From NCBI GenBank assembly GCA_023251195.1, contig JAHEZG010000044.1, positions 4,976 to 16,655 on the forward strand: DNA of 11,680 nt. The letters run 5' to 3'. This stretch comes from Chitinophagaceae bacterium (GTDB lineage: Bacteria > Bacteroidota > Bacteroidia > Chitinophagales > UBA10324). This document shows positions 1 through 6,266 of the stretch, one piece after another. Under the pieces are notes generated by a model. That model was not told where the DNA came from. It was given only the letters and a program-made list of their open reading frames with translations, and did no database searches. The position numbers were made by a program, and so were the translations under genes. Each line of letters begins with the position of its first letter. The first letter of the stretch is position 1.

Positions 1-1
1 T

Positions 2-2869
2 ACACCGCATATCTCAATGGGTATGATAGCACAATTTACAGTAGCCTGTCCAACCCCTGTAGTTTCAATTACAAATCCGCTTCCTATAGTGGTTTGCTCA
101 GGCACAACAGTTTTATTAAATTCATCAGCAAGTGGAGGTTCACCCTTTACTTATCAGTGGCAATTAAGTACAAACGGTGGAGCAAACTGGAGTAATGCAA
201 GTGGAGCAACCAATTCAAGTTATGCAGTTGTTGCAACAACAAGTTTGCTTTTTTATCGTGTGGTGGTAACTAACAGTTGTCAGAATACAGGAGCATCACA
301 AGCGATATCAATATCAGTTCAAACAATTGCCATTGGTGTTACTCCATTTCAAAGTACTGTTTGCGCTGGTGGTTGCACTACACTTGTTGCTGCTTCAACA
401 AATGGGGGTACAATAGCCGGAACCTATACATGGTCTCCAACAACCGGATTAAATGCAAGCACAGGAGCAACTGTTGTTGCGTGTCCGGCAGTATCGACTA
501 CTTATACTGTAACATTTGTTTCAACTATTGGATGTTCAGGCACCGCGAATGCTTTTGTTGGTGTAAGTCCACCAATCAGCATTGTTGGAATTGCAAGTGA
601 TTATTCAATTTGTACAGGAACAACCACACAATTGAATGCTACCGGTACCGGCGCAATAACTTATTCGTGGAGTCCAACTACCGGGTTAAGCAATCCTAAT
701 ATTTCAAACCCTCTTGCAGTTCCAACATCAACTACTGTTTATACAGTTACAGGAACAAACTCAAGTGGATGCACAGGTTCTGATACTGTAAAAATTACAG
801 TGGGTTCGGCATTTCAATTATCACAAACACATGTGAATACAACTTGTGGCTTTGCAAATGGAAGTATTGATTTAACCGTAAACGGCGGCACATCTGTTTA
901 CACTTACTTATGGAGTAATGGTGCAACCACACAAGACTTAACAAATATTCCAGCAGGTGGTTATGCTGTGACTGTTACAAGTGGAGCTGGGTGTACAAAT
1001 GTTTTAACTATGAGTGTTACAAATAGTGGTGGACTTATCTTAGTAGAAACCCATCAAAATGCTACTTGCGGGAATTCAAATGGAATAATTGCTGTTTCAG
1101 TTTCGGGGGGTACAGCACCCTATACTTTTCTTTGGAACAACGGAGCAACAACATCTTCAATTTCGAATTTGACTGCTGGTACTTACATAGTAACAGTTAC
1201 AGATTTCAATGGTTGCACATCAGCCATCTATGCAATCATCGCAAACTCCGGAAACCTTTCGTTATCTGAAACTCATATCAATGCGTCATGTGGCAATGCA
1301 ACCGGAAGTATAAATCTTACTGTAACAAACGGAACAGCACCATTTACCTATTTATGGAGCAACAATATTACTACCGAAGATTTAACCGGTCTTGGTGTTG
1401 GTACATACACTGTTACGGTCACCTCTGCTTCAGGCTGTACCGGCACATTGAGTATAACCATTTCAAATCAACTCCCTCCAACGCTAACACAAACGCATGT
1501 AAATGCTTCTTGTGGTAATGCAAATGGCAGCATTAATTTAACAACAACACCAGCCGGAAATTATTTTTATTTCTGGAGCAATGGTGCTTCAACAGAAGAC
1601 ATTGGAAATTTATTAGCCGGAACTTATACTGTAACAGTTTATTCAACCGGTGTTGGTTGTGTATCAACTTTAACAATCACCATTCTGAATGCCAACAGCG
1701 GAACACTTACTGAAACACATGTGAATGCATCGTGTGGCAATGCAAATGGCAGTATAAATTTATCCGTTTCGCCAACTGGCAATTATAATTATTTATGGAG
1801 TAACAGTGCAACTACTCAAGATATTAATAATCTTCTTGCCGGCACTTACACCGTAACTGTGAGCAACAGCACAGGATGTTCTAATTCATTATCTGTCATA
1901 ATATCCGGTACCGGTGCTCCAGTTATAATTGCATCAGCTGCAAATGCAAGTTGTGGTTTAAGTAATGGATACATTGTTACAACAGTTTCAGGTGGCGCAC
2001 CACCCTATACTTATATTTGGAACAACGGATCCACAACATCTATTCTTCAATCAATTCCTGCCGGTGTTTATTCTGTAACAGTTTATGATCAGAACCAATG
2101 CTCCGGAACTTTTACAATTACAGTTGGAAGTACGACCAGTTCACCGCAAATTTCAATTCAAAGCGGCACCGTAACTTTTTGTTCGGGAGGTGGCGCAGTA
2201 TTAACCGTAACACCATTAGGCAATTCCTATCAATGGACAAAAAATAATTTAAACATCAGCGGTGCTACAAATAGCACTTATACAGGTGCATCAACCGGAA
2301 CTTTCAGATGCATAGTTACTTACACCGGTTGCGGTGCATTAACCAGTAATGGCATAGCACTCACAAAACTTGCTACACCAACAGCAACAATCACGGCCAA
2401 TGGACCTACCACTTTTTGTGCCGGTCAAAGTGTTACATTAAATGTAAATGTTCAAAGCGGTGTTACTTATCAGTGGCGAAAAAACAATGTGAATATAGCC
2501 GGAGCCACCAATAGTTCTTATATCGCGACAGTTGCAGGAAGTTATCGTTGTTATGTAACCAAGACTGCAACCGGCTGCTCAAAACTTTCAAATAGCATCG
2601 TGATAACTGTTAATTGCCGGCTAGAAGAAACTAATTCTACTACTTCAATCAGTTACTATCCAAACCCATTTACGAATGTATTTACACTGCAACTTAGCGC
2701 AGTATCAAATGTTGAAGTTTACAATGTGCTTGGTCAAAAGAAAATAGAACTGAAAGAAGTTACCGGAGAAATATTAATTGGTCAGAATTTACTTCCCGGA
2801 ATTTATATTTTGGAAGTGCGTGAAAACGAAAAAGTGATTTTATCAAATCGAATAGTAAAGGTTGAATAG
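2..2869 (+). CDS. Large secreted multi-repeat surface protein with type IX secretion sorting domain (5' partial)
   Basis: The reading frame is open from the left edge with no stop before the first ATG at 17, so the gene very likely starts outside the window and its signal peptide is not visible. Numbering from that ATG (950 residues): Ig/PKD-like beta-sandwich modules with Cys pairs at about 24-100, 105-183 and 190-263; six tandem SprB-type repeats at about 268-705; two near-identical Ig-like modules at about 712-785 and 789-866 (each with a YQW motif, a xNNxNIxGATNS stretch and a C-terminal Cys); and a type A T9SS C-terminal domain at about 877-950. The last begins YYPNPF and has the VYNVLGQ, LPGIY and final IVKVE strands. 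The family is exported through the Sec and type IX systems and anchored on the cell surface or released. The composition (Thr, Ser, Asn, Gly rich, few charges) fits an extracellular protein. Adhesion or gliding-surface roles are plausible from SprB kinship but not shown. No catalytic domain is visible in this part. Confidence 0.85.
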   Translation, partial: TPHISMGMIAQFTVACPTPVVSITNPLPIVVCSGTTVLLNSSASGGSPFTYQWQLSTNGGANWSNASGATNSSYAVVATTSLLFYRVVVTNSCQNTGASQAISISVQTIAIGVTPFQSTVCAGGCTTLVAASTNGGTIAGTYTWSPTTGLNASTGATVVACPAVSTTYTVTFVSTIGCSGTANAFVGVSPPISIVGIASDYSICTGTTTQLNATGTGAITYSWSPTTGLSNPNISNPLAVPTSTTVYTVTGTNSSGCTGSDTVKITVGSAFQLSQTHVNTTCGFANGSIDLTVNGGTSVYTYLWSNGATTQDLTNIPAGGYAVTVTSGAGCTNVLTMSVTNSGGLILVETHQNATCGNSNGIIAVSVSGGTAPYTFLWNNGATTSSISNLTAGTYIVTVTDFNGCTSAIYAIIANSGNLSLSETHINASCGNATGSINLTVTNGTAPFTYLWSNNITTEDLTGLGVGTYTVTVTSASGCTGTLSITISNQLPPTLTQTHVNASCGNANGSINLTTTPAGNYFYFWSNGASTEDIGNLLAGTYTVTVYSTGVGCVSTLTITILNANSGTLTETHVNASCGNANGSINLSVSPTGNYNYLWSNSATTQDINNLLAGTYTVTVSNSTGCSNSLSVIISGTGAPVIIASAANASCGLSNGYIVTTVSGGAPPYTYIWNNGSTTSILQSIPAGVYSVTVYDQNQCSGTFTITVGSTTSSPQISIQSGTVTFCSGGGAVLTVTPLGNSYQWTKNNLNISGATNSTYTGASTGTFRCIVTYTGCGALTSNGIALTKLATPTATITANGPTTFCAGQSVTLNVNVQSGVTYQWRKNNVNIAGATNSSYIATVAGSYRCYVTKTATGCSKLSNSIVITVNCRLEETNSTTSISYYPNPFTNVFTLQLSAVSNVEVYNVLGQKKIELKEVTGEILIGQNLLPGIYILEVRENEKVILSNRIVKVE
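818..2131 (+). repeat. Six tandem SprB-type repeats (about 71-75 codons each)
   Basis: Six copies follow each other in the surface protein, starting near residues 268, 341, 413, 488, 563 and 634 (numbered from the ATG at 17). Each opens with an ETHxNAxCGNxNGSI-like segment, has a YxYLWSNGATT core, then LxAGTYTVTV, and closes with a second Cys. The Cys pairs are about 48-50 residues apart (277/326, 351/400, 425/474, 499/548, 573/621, 645/695), which suggests one disulfide per repeat. Repeats 3, 4 and 5 share long identical stretches (HVNASCGNANGSINL in copies 4 and 5), so they look like the most recent duplications. This is a protein-level repeat, not a mobile or CRISPR repeat. Confidence 0.85.
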
Positions 2870-2878
2870 CAAATTCAA

Positions 2879-2924
2879 AAAAAAGAGAGGCTGACTAATT
2901 TAAATTAGTCAGCCTCTCTTTTTT
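2879..2924. terminator. Perfect 46-bp palindrome, bidirectional terminator
   Basis: The two arms are exactly complementary for 23 bases: A6 then GAGAGGCTGACTAATTT, followed at once by its reverse complement and T6. It lies 9 bp after the stop of the surface-protein gene and 58 bp after the stop of rplK, between two convergent genes. The GC-rich lower stem with a T run on either strand is the form expected of an intrinsic terminator that works in both directions. The 58 bp between it and rplK are AT-rich and hold no gene. Confidence 0.85.
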
Positions 2925-2982
2925 ATTTATGAAGCGAAATAGTTTGACTGCTATTTACAGTAAAAAAAATCGTTTAAAAAAT

Positions 2983-3423
2983 TTACGCCCATGGAGCTTT
3001 ACCATCTACAACTACTCCCATGCTACGGGCAGTACCCGCAACCATTTTCATAGCTGATTCAATGGTGAAACAATTTAAGTCAGGCATTTTGTCTTTAGCA
3101 ATTGCTTCAACCTGTGCCCAACTTACAGTTCCAACTTTATTTCTGTTTGATTCTTTACTTCCGCTTTCAATTTTAGCAGCCTCTAACAACTGCACAGCAG
3201 CCGGAGGAGTTTTAATTACAAAGTCAAAACTCTTGTCTTTGTAAACGGTTAACACAATCGGAAGAACTTTTCCCATTTTATCCTGCGTGCGAGCGTTGAA
3301 CTGCTTGCAGAATTCCATGATGTTAACACCCTTTGCACCAAGTGCCGGTCCGATTGGAGGAGCAGGATTTGCCTGTCCGCCTTTCACCTGCAGCTTTACA
3401 TATGTTTCAATTTCTTTTGCCAT
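2983..3423 (-). CDS. rplK: 50S ribosomal protein L11 (uL11)
   Basis: uL11 binds the GTPase-associated region of 23S rRNA and supports EF-Tu and EF-G action. The 146 residues match the family's usual length (about 141-147). The N-terminal domain has the hallmark GGQANPAPPIGPALG at residues 15-29 and GVNIMEFCKQFN at 32-43. The RNA-binding C-terminal domain has KTPPAAVQLL at 71-80 and the terminal signature GTARSMGVVV at 130-139. It is the last gene of the trnW-secE-nusG-rplK run and is separated from nusG by 112 bp holding a possible structured leader. No SD sequence precedes the ATG, as is normal in this phylum. Oddly, rplA, rplJ, rplL and rpoBC, which normally follow, are absent; a terminator and a convergent gene stand there instead. 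Confidence 0.97.
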   Translation of the reverse strand: MAKEIETYVKLQVKGGQANPAPPIGPALGAKGVNIMEFCKQFNARTQDKMGKVLPIVLTVYKDKSFDFVIKTPPAAVQLLEAAKIESGSKESNRNKVGTVSWAQVEAIAKDKMPDLNCFTIESAMKMVAGTARSMGVVVDGKAPWA

Positions 3424-3467
3424 TTCTGATTTGAGATTTATGTTTATGAATTAATGATTTCTGATTT

Positions 3468-3532
3468 TTATTTGAAACTGCCAAGTCATCTGAAGGAAGC
3501 TCCTTTCGGAATTCAGCTGACGAATCAAATAA
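3468..3532 (-). promoter_or_regulatory. Foldable RNA leader between nusG and rplK
   Basis: On the minus strand, just after the nusG stop, nested complementary segments can form one long irregular stem: TTATTTGA (3532-3525) with TCAAATAA (3475-3468), GTCA (3521-3518) with TGAC (3488-3485), CTGAA (3516-3512) with TTCAG (3494-3490), and a UUCC-GAAA-GGAG tip. Asymmetric internal loops lie in between. The structure ends 44 nt before the rplK start. In other bacteria rplK leaders are repressed by ribosomal protein L1, so an autoregulatory site is a reasonable reading, but I did not establish the L1 consensus. An AAAGGAG followed 10 nt later by an ATG also opens a 12-codon frame (3489-3451), which could be a leader peptide or chance. 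Confidence 0.45.
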
Positions 3533-3535
3533 TTA

Positions 3536-4099
3536 TCAGGCTTGTTTTTCTACTTGTACATAATTTAATTCTACCGGAGTTTTACGCCCGAAGATTTTCA
3601 CATTCACTTTCAATTTCTTTTTTTCTTCATTCACTTCTTCCACTAATCCCATAAAGTCATTAAATGGCCCGTCAATAATTTTCACAGTTTCACCAATTAA
3701 GAAAGGTTCAATTGCTGTTTCGCCTACACCTAGCATTTCATCCACTTTACCTAAAATTCTATTTACTTCAGGTTTACGAAGAGCCTGTGGCTTATTATTA
3801 TTTCCGGTTAAAAAATTAATTACTCCGGTAATGTTTTTTATGGTCTGAAGCATTTCACCTGTCAATCGGGTTTCATCTGCTTCCATTAAAATGTATCCAG
3901 GAAAGAAATTCCGCTCCTTGATAATTTTTTTTCCGTCCTTGATTTTATAAATCTTCTCCATCGGAACCAACACCTGTGAAATGATTTCGCTCCACTTCGA
4001 ACGATTGATTTCACCCTCAATGTATTCCTTGGTTTTGCGCTCCTTTCCACTAATAACGCGCATCACATACCACTTCTTTTCGTCGGTCATGGTTGTCAT
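3536..4099 (-). CDS. nusG: Transcription termination/antitermination factor NusG
   Basis: NusG binds the RNA polymerase clamp and links it to Rho, to the ribosome or to antitermination complexes. The 187 residues show the NGN domain (about 8-115), starting with KKWYVMRVISGKE and containing the conserved FFPGYI at 65-70, and a C-terminal KOW domain (about 135-185) with GETVKIIDGPFNDFMGLVEEV. The ATG at 4099 directly abuts the secE stop codon (4102-4100), which argues for tight co-expression and supports this start; an in-frame ATG at 4090 is an alternative. NusG followed by rplK is the normal order in bacteria. Nothing appears truncated. Confidence 0.97.
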   Translation of the reverse strand: MTTMTDEKKWYVMRVISGKERKTKEYIEGEINRSKWSEIISQVLVPMEKIYKIKDGKKIIKERNFFPGYILMEADETRLTGEMLQTIKNITGVINFLTGNNNKPQALRKPEVNRILGKVDEMLGVGETAIEPFLIGETVKIIDGPFNDFMGLVEEVNEEKKKLKVNVKIFGRKTPVELNYVQVEKQA

Positions 4100-4291
4100 T
4101 TAAAACGCTTTGTAAAATGTTCCAAGAATCAGGCTTGAACTTTTGTCCATTCCAAAAACAAGTAATGCCATTATCAGAGCCGCAACAGCTACCACAATTG
4201 CACTGTTGGTTAATTCATCCCATGTTGGCCATGATACTTTGGTCATTAACTCGGAGTATGATTCCTTAATGTATAAACTTACTTTATTCAT
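4100..4291 (-). CDS. secE: Preprotein translocase subunit SecE
   Basis: SecE clamps the SecY channel in the inner membrane. Starting at the ATG at 4291, the protein has 63 residues, the usual size of a single-span bacterial SecE. The amphipathic helix carries the conserved block with KVSWPTWDEL, and one membrane segment follows (NSAIVVAVAALIMALLVFGM). The frame stays open upstream to 4336, but that longer version would run into the tRNA-Trp gene (4306-4378) and adds unrelated residues, so it is rejected. The stop codon is immediately followed by the nusG start. Confidence 0.95.
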   Translation of the reverse strand: MNKVSLYIKESYSELMTKVSWPTWDELTNSAIVVAVAALIMALLVFGMDKSSSLILGTFYKAF

Positions 4292-4305
4292 GATGTTAAA
4301 GTTTG

Positions 4306-4378
4306 CACGGGTGGAGAGACTCGAACTCCCAGCCAACGGTTTTGGAGACCGCTACTCTACCAATTGAGCTACACCCGT
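4306..4378 (-). tRNA. trnW: tRNA-Trp (anticodon CCA)
   Basis: A 73-nt cloverleaf: acceptor ACGGGTG/CACCCGT, D arm GCTC-AATTGGTA-GAGT, anticodon loop CTCCAAA giving CCA, a TTCGAGT T loop, discriminator G. The 3' CCA is not encoded. It lies 14 bp upstream of secE, the usual position in this phylum, and is probably cut out of the same transcript. Confidence 0.96.
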
Positions 4379-4387
4379 ATTCGAGTT

Positions 4388-4395
4388 CAAATGTA
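4388..4395 (-). promoter_or_regulatory. Candidate -7 element for trnW-secE-nusG-rplK
   Basis: On the minus strand TACATTTG matches the Bacteroidota TAnnTTTG element. It ends 9 nt before the mature tRNA-Trp 5' end, so a start site would fall almost at the tRNA. No clear TTG is found 19 bp upstream (T-rich TTTAA lies nearby), so the match is partial. It sits after the tuf hairpins, where a new transcription unit could begin. Confidence 0.4.
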
Positions 4396-4418
4396 AATTT
4401 TAATGAGTTGGTTTTTAA

Positions 4419-4440
4419 AGAAATTTTATGATGAATTTCT
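4419..4440 (-). other. Small hairpin in the tuf-trnW spacer
   Basis: AGAAATT and AATTTCT pair across an 8-nt loop, and TTTAAAAACC follows on the minus strand. It is AT-only apart from one pair and weak, but lies in line with the stronger hairpin at 4457-4506 and could assist termination after tuf. Confidence 0.3.
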
Positions 4441-4456
4441 AATCCCCATTAAAACC

Positions 4457-4506
4457 TTCGGGTTTAAAGTAAGAAGCTTTGATGAACTTCGAACTTTAAA
4501 CCCGAA
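4457..4506 (-). terminator. Long stem-loop after tuf, probable (partial) terminator
   Basis: Fourteen bases (TTCGGGTTTAAAGT on the plus strand at 4457-4470) are perfectly complementary to 4493-4506, with a 22-nt loop that holds a small GAAG/CTTC inner pairing. It begins 21 bp after the tuf stop. On the minus strand the stem is followed by GGTTTTAAT, a short T run, so termination may be incomplete and some transcripts may continue into trnW-secE-nusG-rplK. An mRNA 3'-end stabiliser is an alternative. Confidence 0.55.
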
Positions 4507-4527
4507 AATTTAAACTTCAATTTTGTA

Positions 4528-5715
4528 TTATTTAATAACCTCAGTCACTTGACCAGCACCTACGGTACGACCTCCTTCGCGAATGGCGAAACGAAGTCCT
4601 TTTTCCATAGCTACAGGAGTGATGAGTTTAACAATGATTGACACATTATCACCAGGCATAACCATTTCAATTCCTGCCGGTAATTCGCATTCTCCAGTAA
4701 CATCTGTAGTTCTCATGTAGAACTGAGGACGATACTTATTAAAGAATGGAGTATGACGGCCACCTTCCTCTTTTGAAAGAACATACACTTCACATTTGAA
4801 ATCAGTGTGAGGAGTAATAGAACCAGGAGCACAAACAACCATACCACGACGAATGTCATCTTTTTCAACTCCGCGAAGAAGTAAACCAACATTATCGCCG
4901 GCTTCACCATCATCAAGAATTTTACGGAACATTTCAACACCTGTAACAGTTGATTTTAATGAAGCATCCATAAGACCAACAATTTCAACAGGATCTCCTG
5001 TATGAATTGCTCCTCTTTCGATACGACCTGTTGCAACTGTTCCACGGCCTGTGATCGAGAACACATCTTCAACTGGCATTAAGAAAGGCTTGTCCTTTGC
5101 CCGAGGAGGAATTGGAATTTCAGTATCAACTGCTTCCATTAAATCTTCGATAGCTTTAATTCCTTCAGGATCTTTATTCAAGGCTTTCAAAGCAGAACCA
5201 CGAATGATTTTGATTTTATCACCATCGAATTTATAGAAGCTAAGCAATTCGCGAACTTCCATTTCTACTAATTCAAGTAGTTCAGGATCGTCAACTAAAT
5301 CGCATTTGTTTAAAAATACAACCAATGAAGGCACTCCAACCTGACGGGCAAGCAAAATGTGTTCACGGGTTTGAGCCATTGGTCCATCAGTAGCAGCGAT
5401 TACAATGATAGCACCATCCATTTGGGCGGCACCTGTAACCATGTTCTTAATGTAATCGGCGTGTCCAGGACAATCCACATGCGCATAGTGGCGATTGGCC
5501 GTTTCGTACTCAACATGCGCTGTATTAATAGTAATACCTCTCTCTTTTTCCTCAGGTGCTGAGTCAATTGAGTCGTATGAACGCTTTTGAGCAAGTCCTT
5601 TGTTAGCTAATACTTCCGTGATAGCGGCAGTCAAGGTAGTTTTACCGTGATCCACATGCCCGATTGTACCGATGTTAACATGGGGTTTGGTCCGTTCGAA
5701 TTTTTCTTTTGCCAT
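4528..5715 (-). CDS. tuf: Elongation factor Tu
   Basis: EF-Tu is the cytoplasmic GTPase that delivers aminoacyl-tRNA to the ribosomal A site. All 395 residues are present, the family's standard length. The GTPase motifs are intact: G1 GHVDHGKT at 19-26, the switch I stretch RGITI at 59-63, G3 DCPGH at 81-85 with the catalytic His85, G4 NKCD at 136-139 and G5 GSAL near 173-176. Domains II and III follow, with the GRGTVATGRIERG segment and a normal end (REGGRTVGAGQVTEVIK). It is preceded on the same strand by a cluster of tRNA genes, an order also seen in other Bacteroidota, so processing of the tRNAs may create the tuf mRNA 5' end. No SD sequence is seen before its ATG; the 59-nt leader after the last tRNA-like element is AT-rich. 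Confidence 0.98.
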   Translation of the reverse strand: MAKEKFERTKPHVNIGTIGHVDHGKTTLTAAITEVLANKGLAQKRSYDSIDSAPEEKERGITINTAHVEYETANRHYAHVDCPGHADYIKNMVTGAAQMDGAIIVIAATDGPMAQTREHILLARQVGVPSLVVFLNKCDLVDDPELLELVEMEVRELLSFYKFDGDKIKIIRGSALKALNKDPEGIKAIEDLMEAVDTEIPIPPRAKDKPFLMPVEDVFSITGRGTVATGRIERGAIHTGDPVEIVGLMDASLKSTVTGVEMFRKILDDGEAGDNVGLLLRGVEKDDIRRGMVVCAPGSITPHTDFKCEVYVLSKEEGGRHTPFFNKYRPQFYMRTTDVTGECELPAGIEMVMPGDNVSIIVKLITPVAMEKGLRFAIREGGRTVGAGQVTEVIK

Positions 5716-5774
5716 GCTTGTGTTGTTTAATTTGTTGTGATTGTTTTAAAATTTTGATTAAGGTTTTACCCTTG

Positions 5775-5851
5775 CGCTAATAACCGGATTCGAACCGGCA
5801 ATCTTTCTTAATCTTTCAATTAAGTCTGCTCTTCCACTGAGCTACATTAAC
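5775..5851 (-). tRNA. Aberrant tRNA-like element upstream of tuf (anticodon unclear)
   Basis: On the minus strand the 77 nt show most of a tRNA: acceptor GTTAATG/TATTAGC (7 pairs including G-U), T8 and A9, D arm GCTC-AGTGGAA-GAGC with G18-G19, T arm GCCGG-TTCGAAT-CCGGT, discriminator G and no encoded CCA. The section between D and T stems is 28 nt instead of the usual 23. Its best fold is a 7-bp stem, CTTAATT/GATTAAG, capped by a GAAA tetraloop. Read instead with 5 bp it gives an 8-nt loop TTGAAAGA in which GAA (Phe) could be an anticodon. Counting from the D stem by standard spacing would put TTG (Gln) there but with a mismatch and no T33. It may be a decayed tRNA, a non-decoding tRNA-like RNA or an unusual real tRNA. 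It lies 59 nt before the tuf start and 23 nt after tRNA-Thr(GGT). Confidence 0.5.
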
Positions 5852-5874
5852 ATTTTTCCTTTTCCCTGCTGATG

Positions 5875-5947
5875 AGCCAATGACCAGAATCGAACCGGTG
5901 ACCTCATCCCTACCAAGGATGTGCTCTACCAACTGAGCTACATTGGC
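5875..5947 (-). tRNA. trnT: tRNA-Thr (anticodon GGT)
   Basis: A 73-nt cloverleaf: acceptor GCCAATG/CATTGGC, D arm GCTC-AGTTGGTA-GAGC, anticodon stem CATCC/GGATG with loop TTGGTAG (GGT), T loop TTCGATT, discriminator T. CCA is not encoded. It is the second threonine tRNA of the cluster, 12 bp after tRNA-Gly. Confidence 0.96.
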
Positions 5948-5959
5948 TTAAAAAATTAG

Positions 5960-6032
5960 AGCGGGAGACGAGACTCGAACCCGCGACCCTCAGCTTGGAA
6001 GGCTGATGCTCTACCAACTGAGCTACTCCCGC
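5960..6032 (-). tRNA. trnG: tRNA-Gly (anticodon TCC)
   Basis: A 73-nt cloverleaf: acceptor GCGGGAG/CTCCCGC, D arm GCTC-AGTTGGTA-GAGC, anticodon stem TCAGC/GCTGA with loop CTTCCAA (TCC), T loop TTCGAGT, discriminator T. CCA is not encoded. It is separated from tRNA-Tyr by a 137-bp AT-rich spacer. Confidence 0.96.
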
Positions 6033-6116
6033 CTGATAATTTTCATCCAAAAGAAATCACGAGAATGATTTTCTTTTTTTAATTTTTCAAAAGAAGTGAA
6101 TGAATTTTTACACTTC

Positions 6117-6129
6117 GTTTTCAAAGAAC
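6117..6129 (-). promoter_or_regulatory. boxA-like element in the tRNA-Tyr/tRNA-Gly spacer
   Basis: On the minus strand GTTCTTTGAAAAC resembles the boxA antitermination signal (E. coli core GCTCTTTAACA) and a similar GTTCTTTGA stretch I recall from rRNA leaders in this phylum. It sits in the 137-bp spacer (6033-6169) before the tRNA-Gly/Thr/tuf part of the cluster. A weak hairpin (GAAGTG/CACTTC, 6093-6116) and a second (AAATCA/TGATTT, around 6055-6072) follow it. No gene is seen in this spacer. The call rests on similarity only. Confidence 0.3.
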
Positions 6130-6169
6130 TTTTTATGCTGAGCAAAAAAACTATTTCAACACAATCAAG

Positions 6170-6252
6170 TGGGGAGAGAAAGATTTGAACTTTCGAAGTC
6201 GTAAGACAACAGATTTACAGTCTGCCCCATTTGGCCACTCTGGAATCTCCCC
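6170..6252 (-). tRNA. trnY: tRNA-Tyr (anticodon GTA)
   Basis: An 83-nt class II tRNA with a long variable arm: acceptor GGGGAGA/TCTCCCC, anticodon stem CAGAC.../...CTG with GTA in the loop TGTAAAT, variable arm in the GTCTTACGAC region, T loop TTCAAAT, discriminator A. CCA is not encoded. It lies 14 bp after tRNA-Thr(TGT). Confidence 0.95.
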
Positions 6253-6266
6253 ATCCTTTTTCAATG

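Noticed and set aside
277..1518. Alternative-frame open stretches inside the surface-protein gene
   Set aside because: They are Cys/Trp/Tyr/His-rich by-products of the repeat coding sequence and have no start signal or domain.
818..2131. Regular repeats as a CRISPR array
   Set aside because: The repeats are about 210-225 bp, translate in one frame as protein modules and vary at the DNA level; no short direct repeats with unique spacers are present.
4292..4336. N-terminal extension of secE to an upstream ATG at 4336
   Set aside because: It would overlap the tRNA-Trp gene and adds residues foreign to SecE; the ATG at 4291 gives the normal 63-residue protein.
4713..5594. Several open frames in other frames and on the opposite strand of tuf
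   Set aside because: They lie wholly inside the highly conserved EF-Tu gene and encode low-complexity or unrelated peptides, the usual shadow frames.
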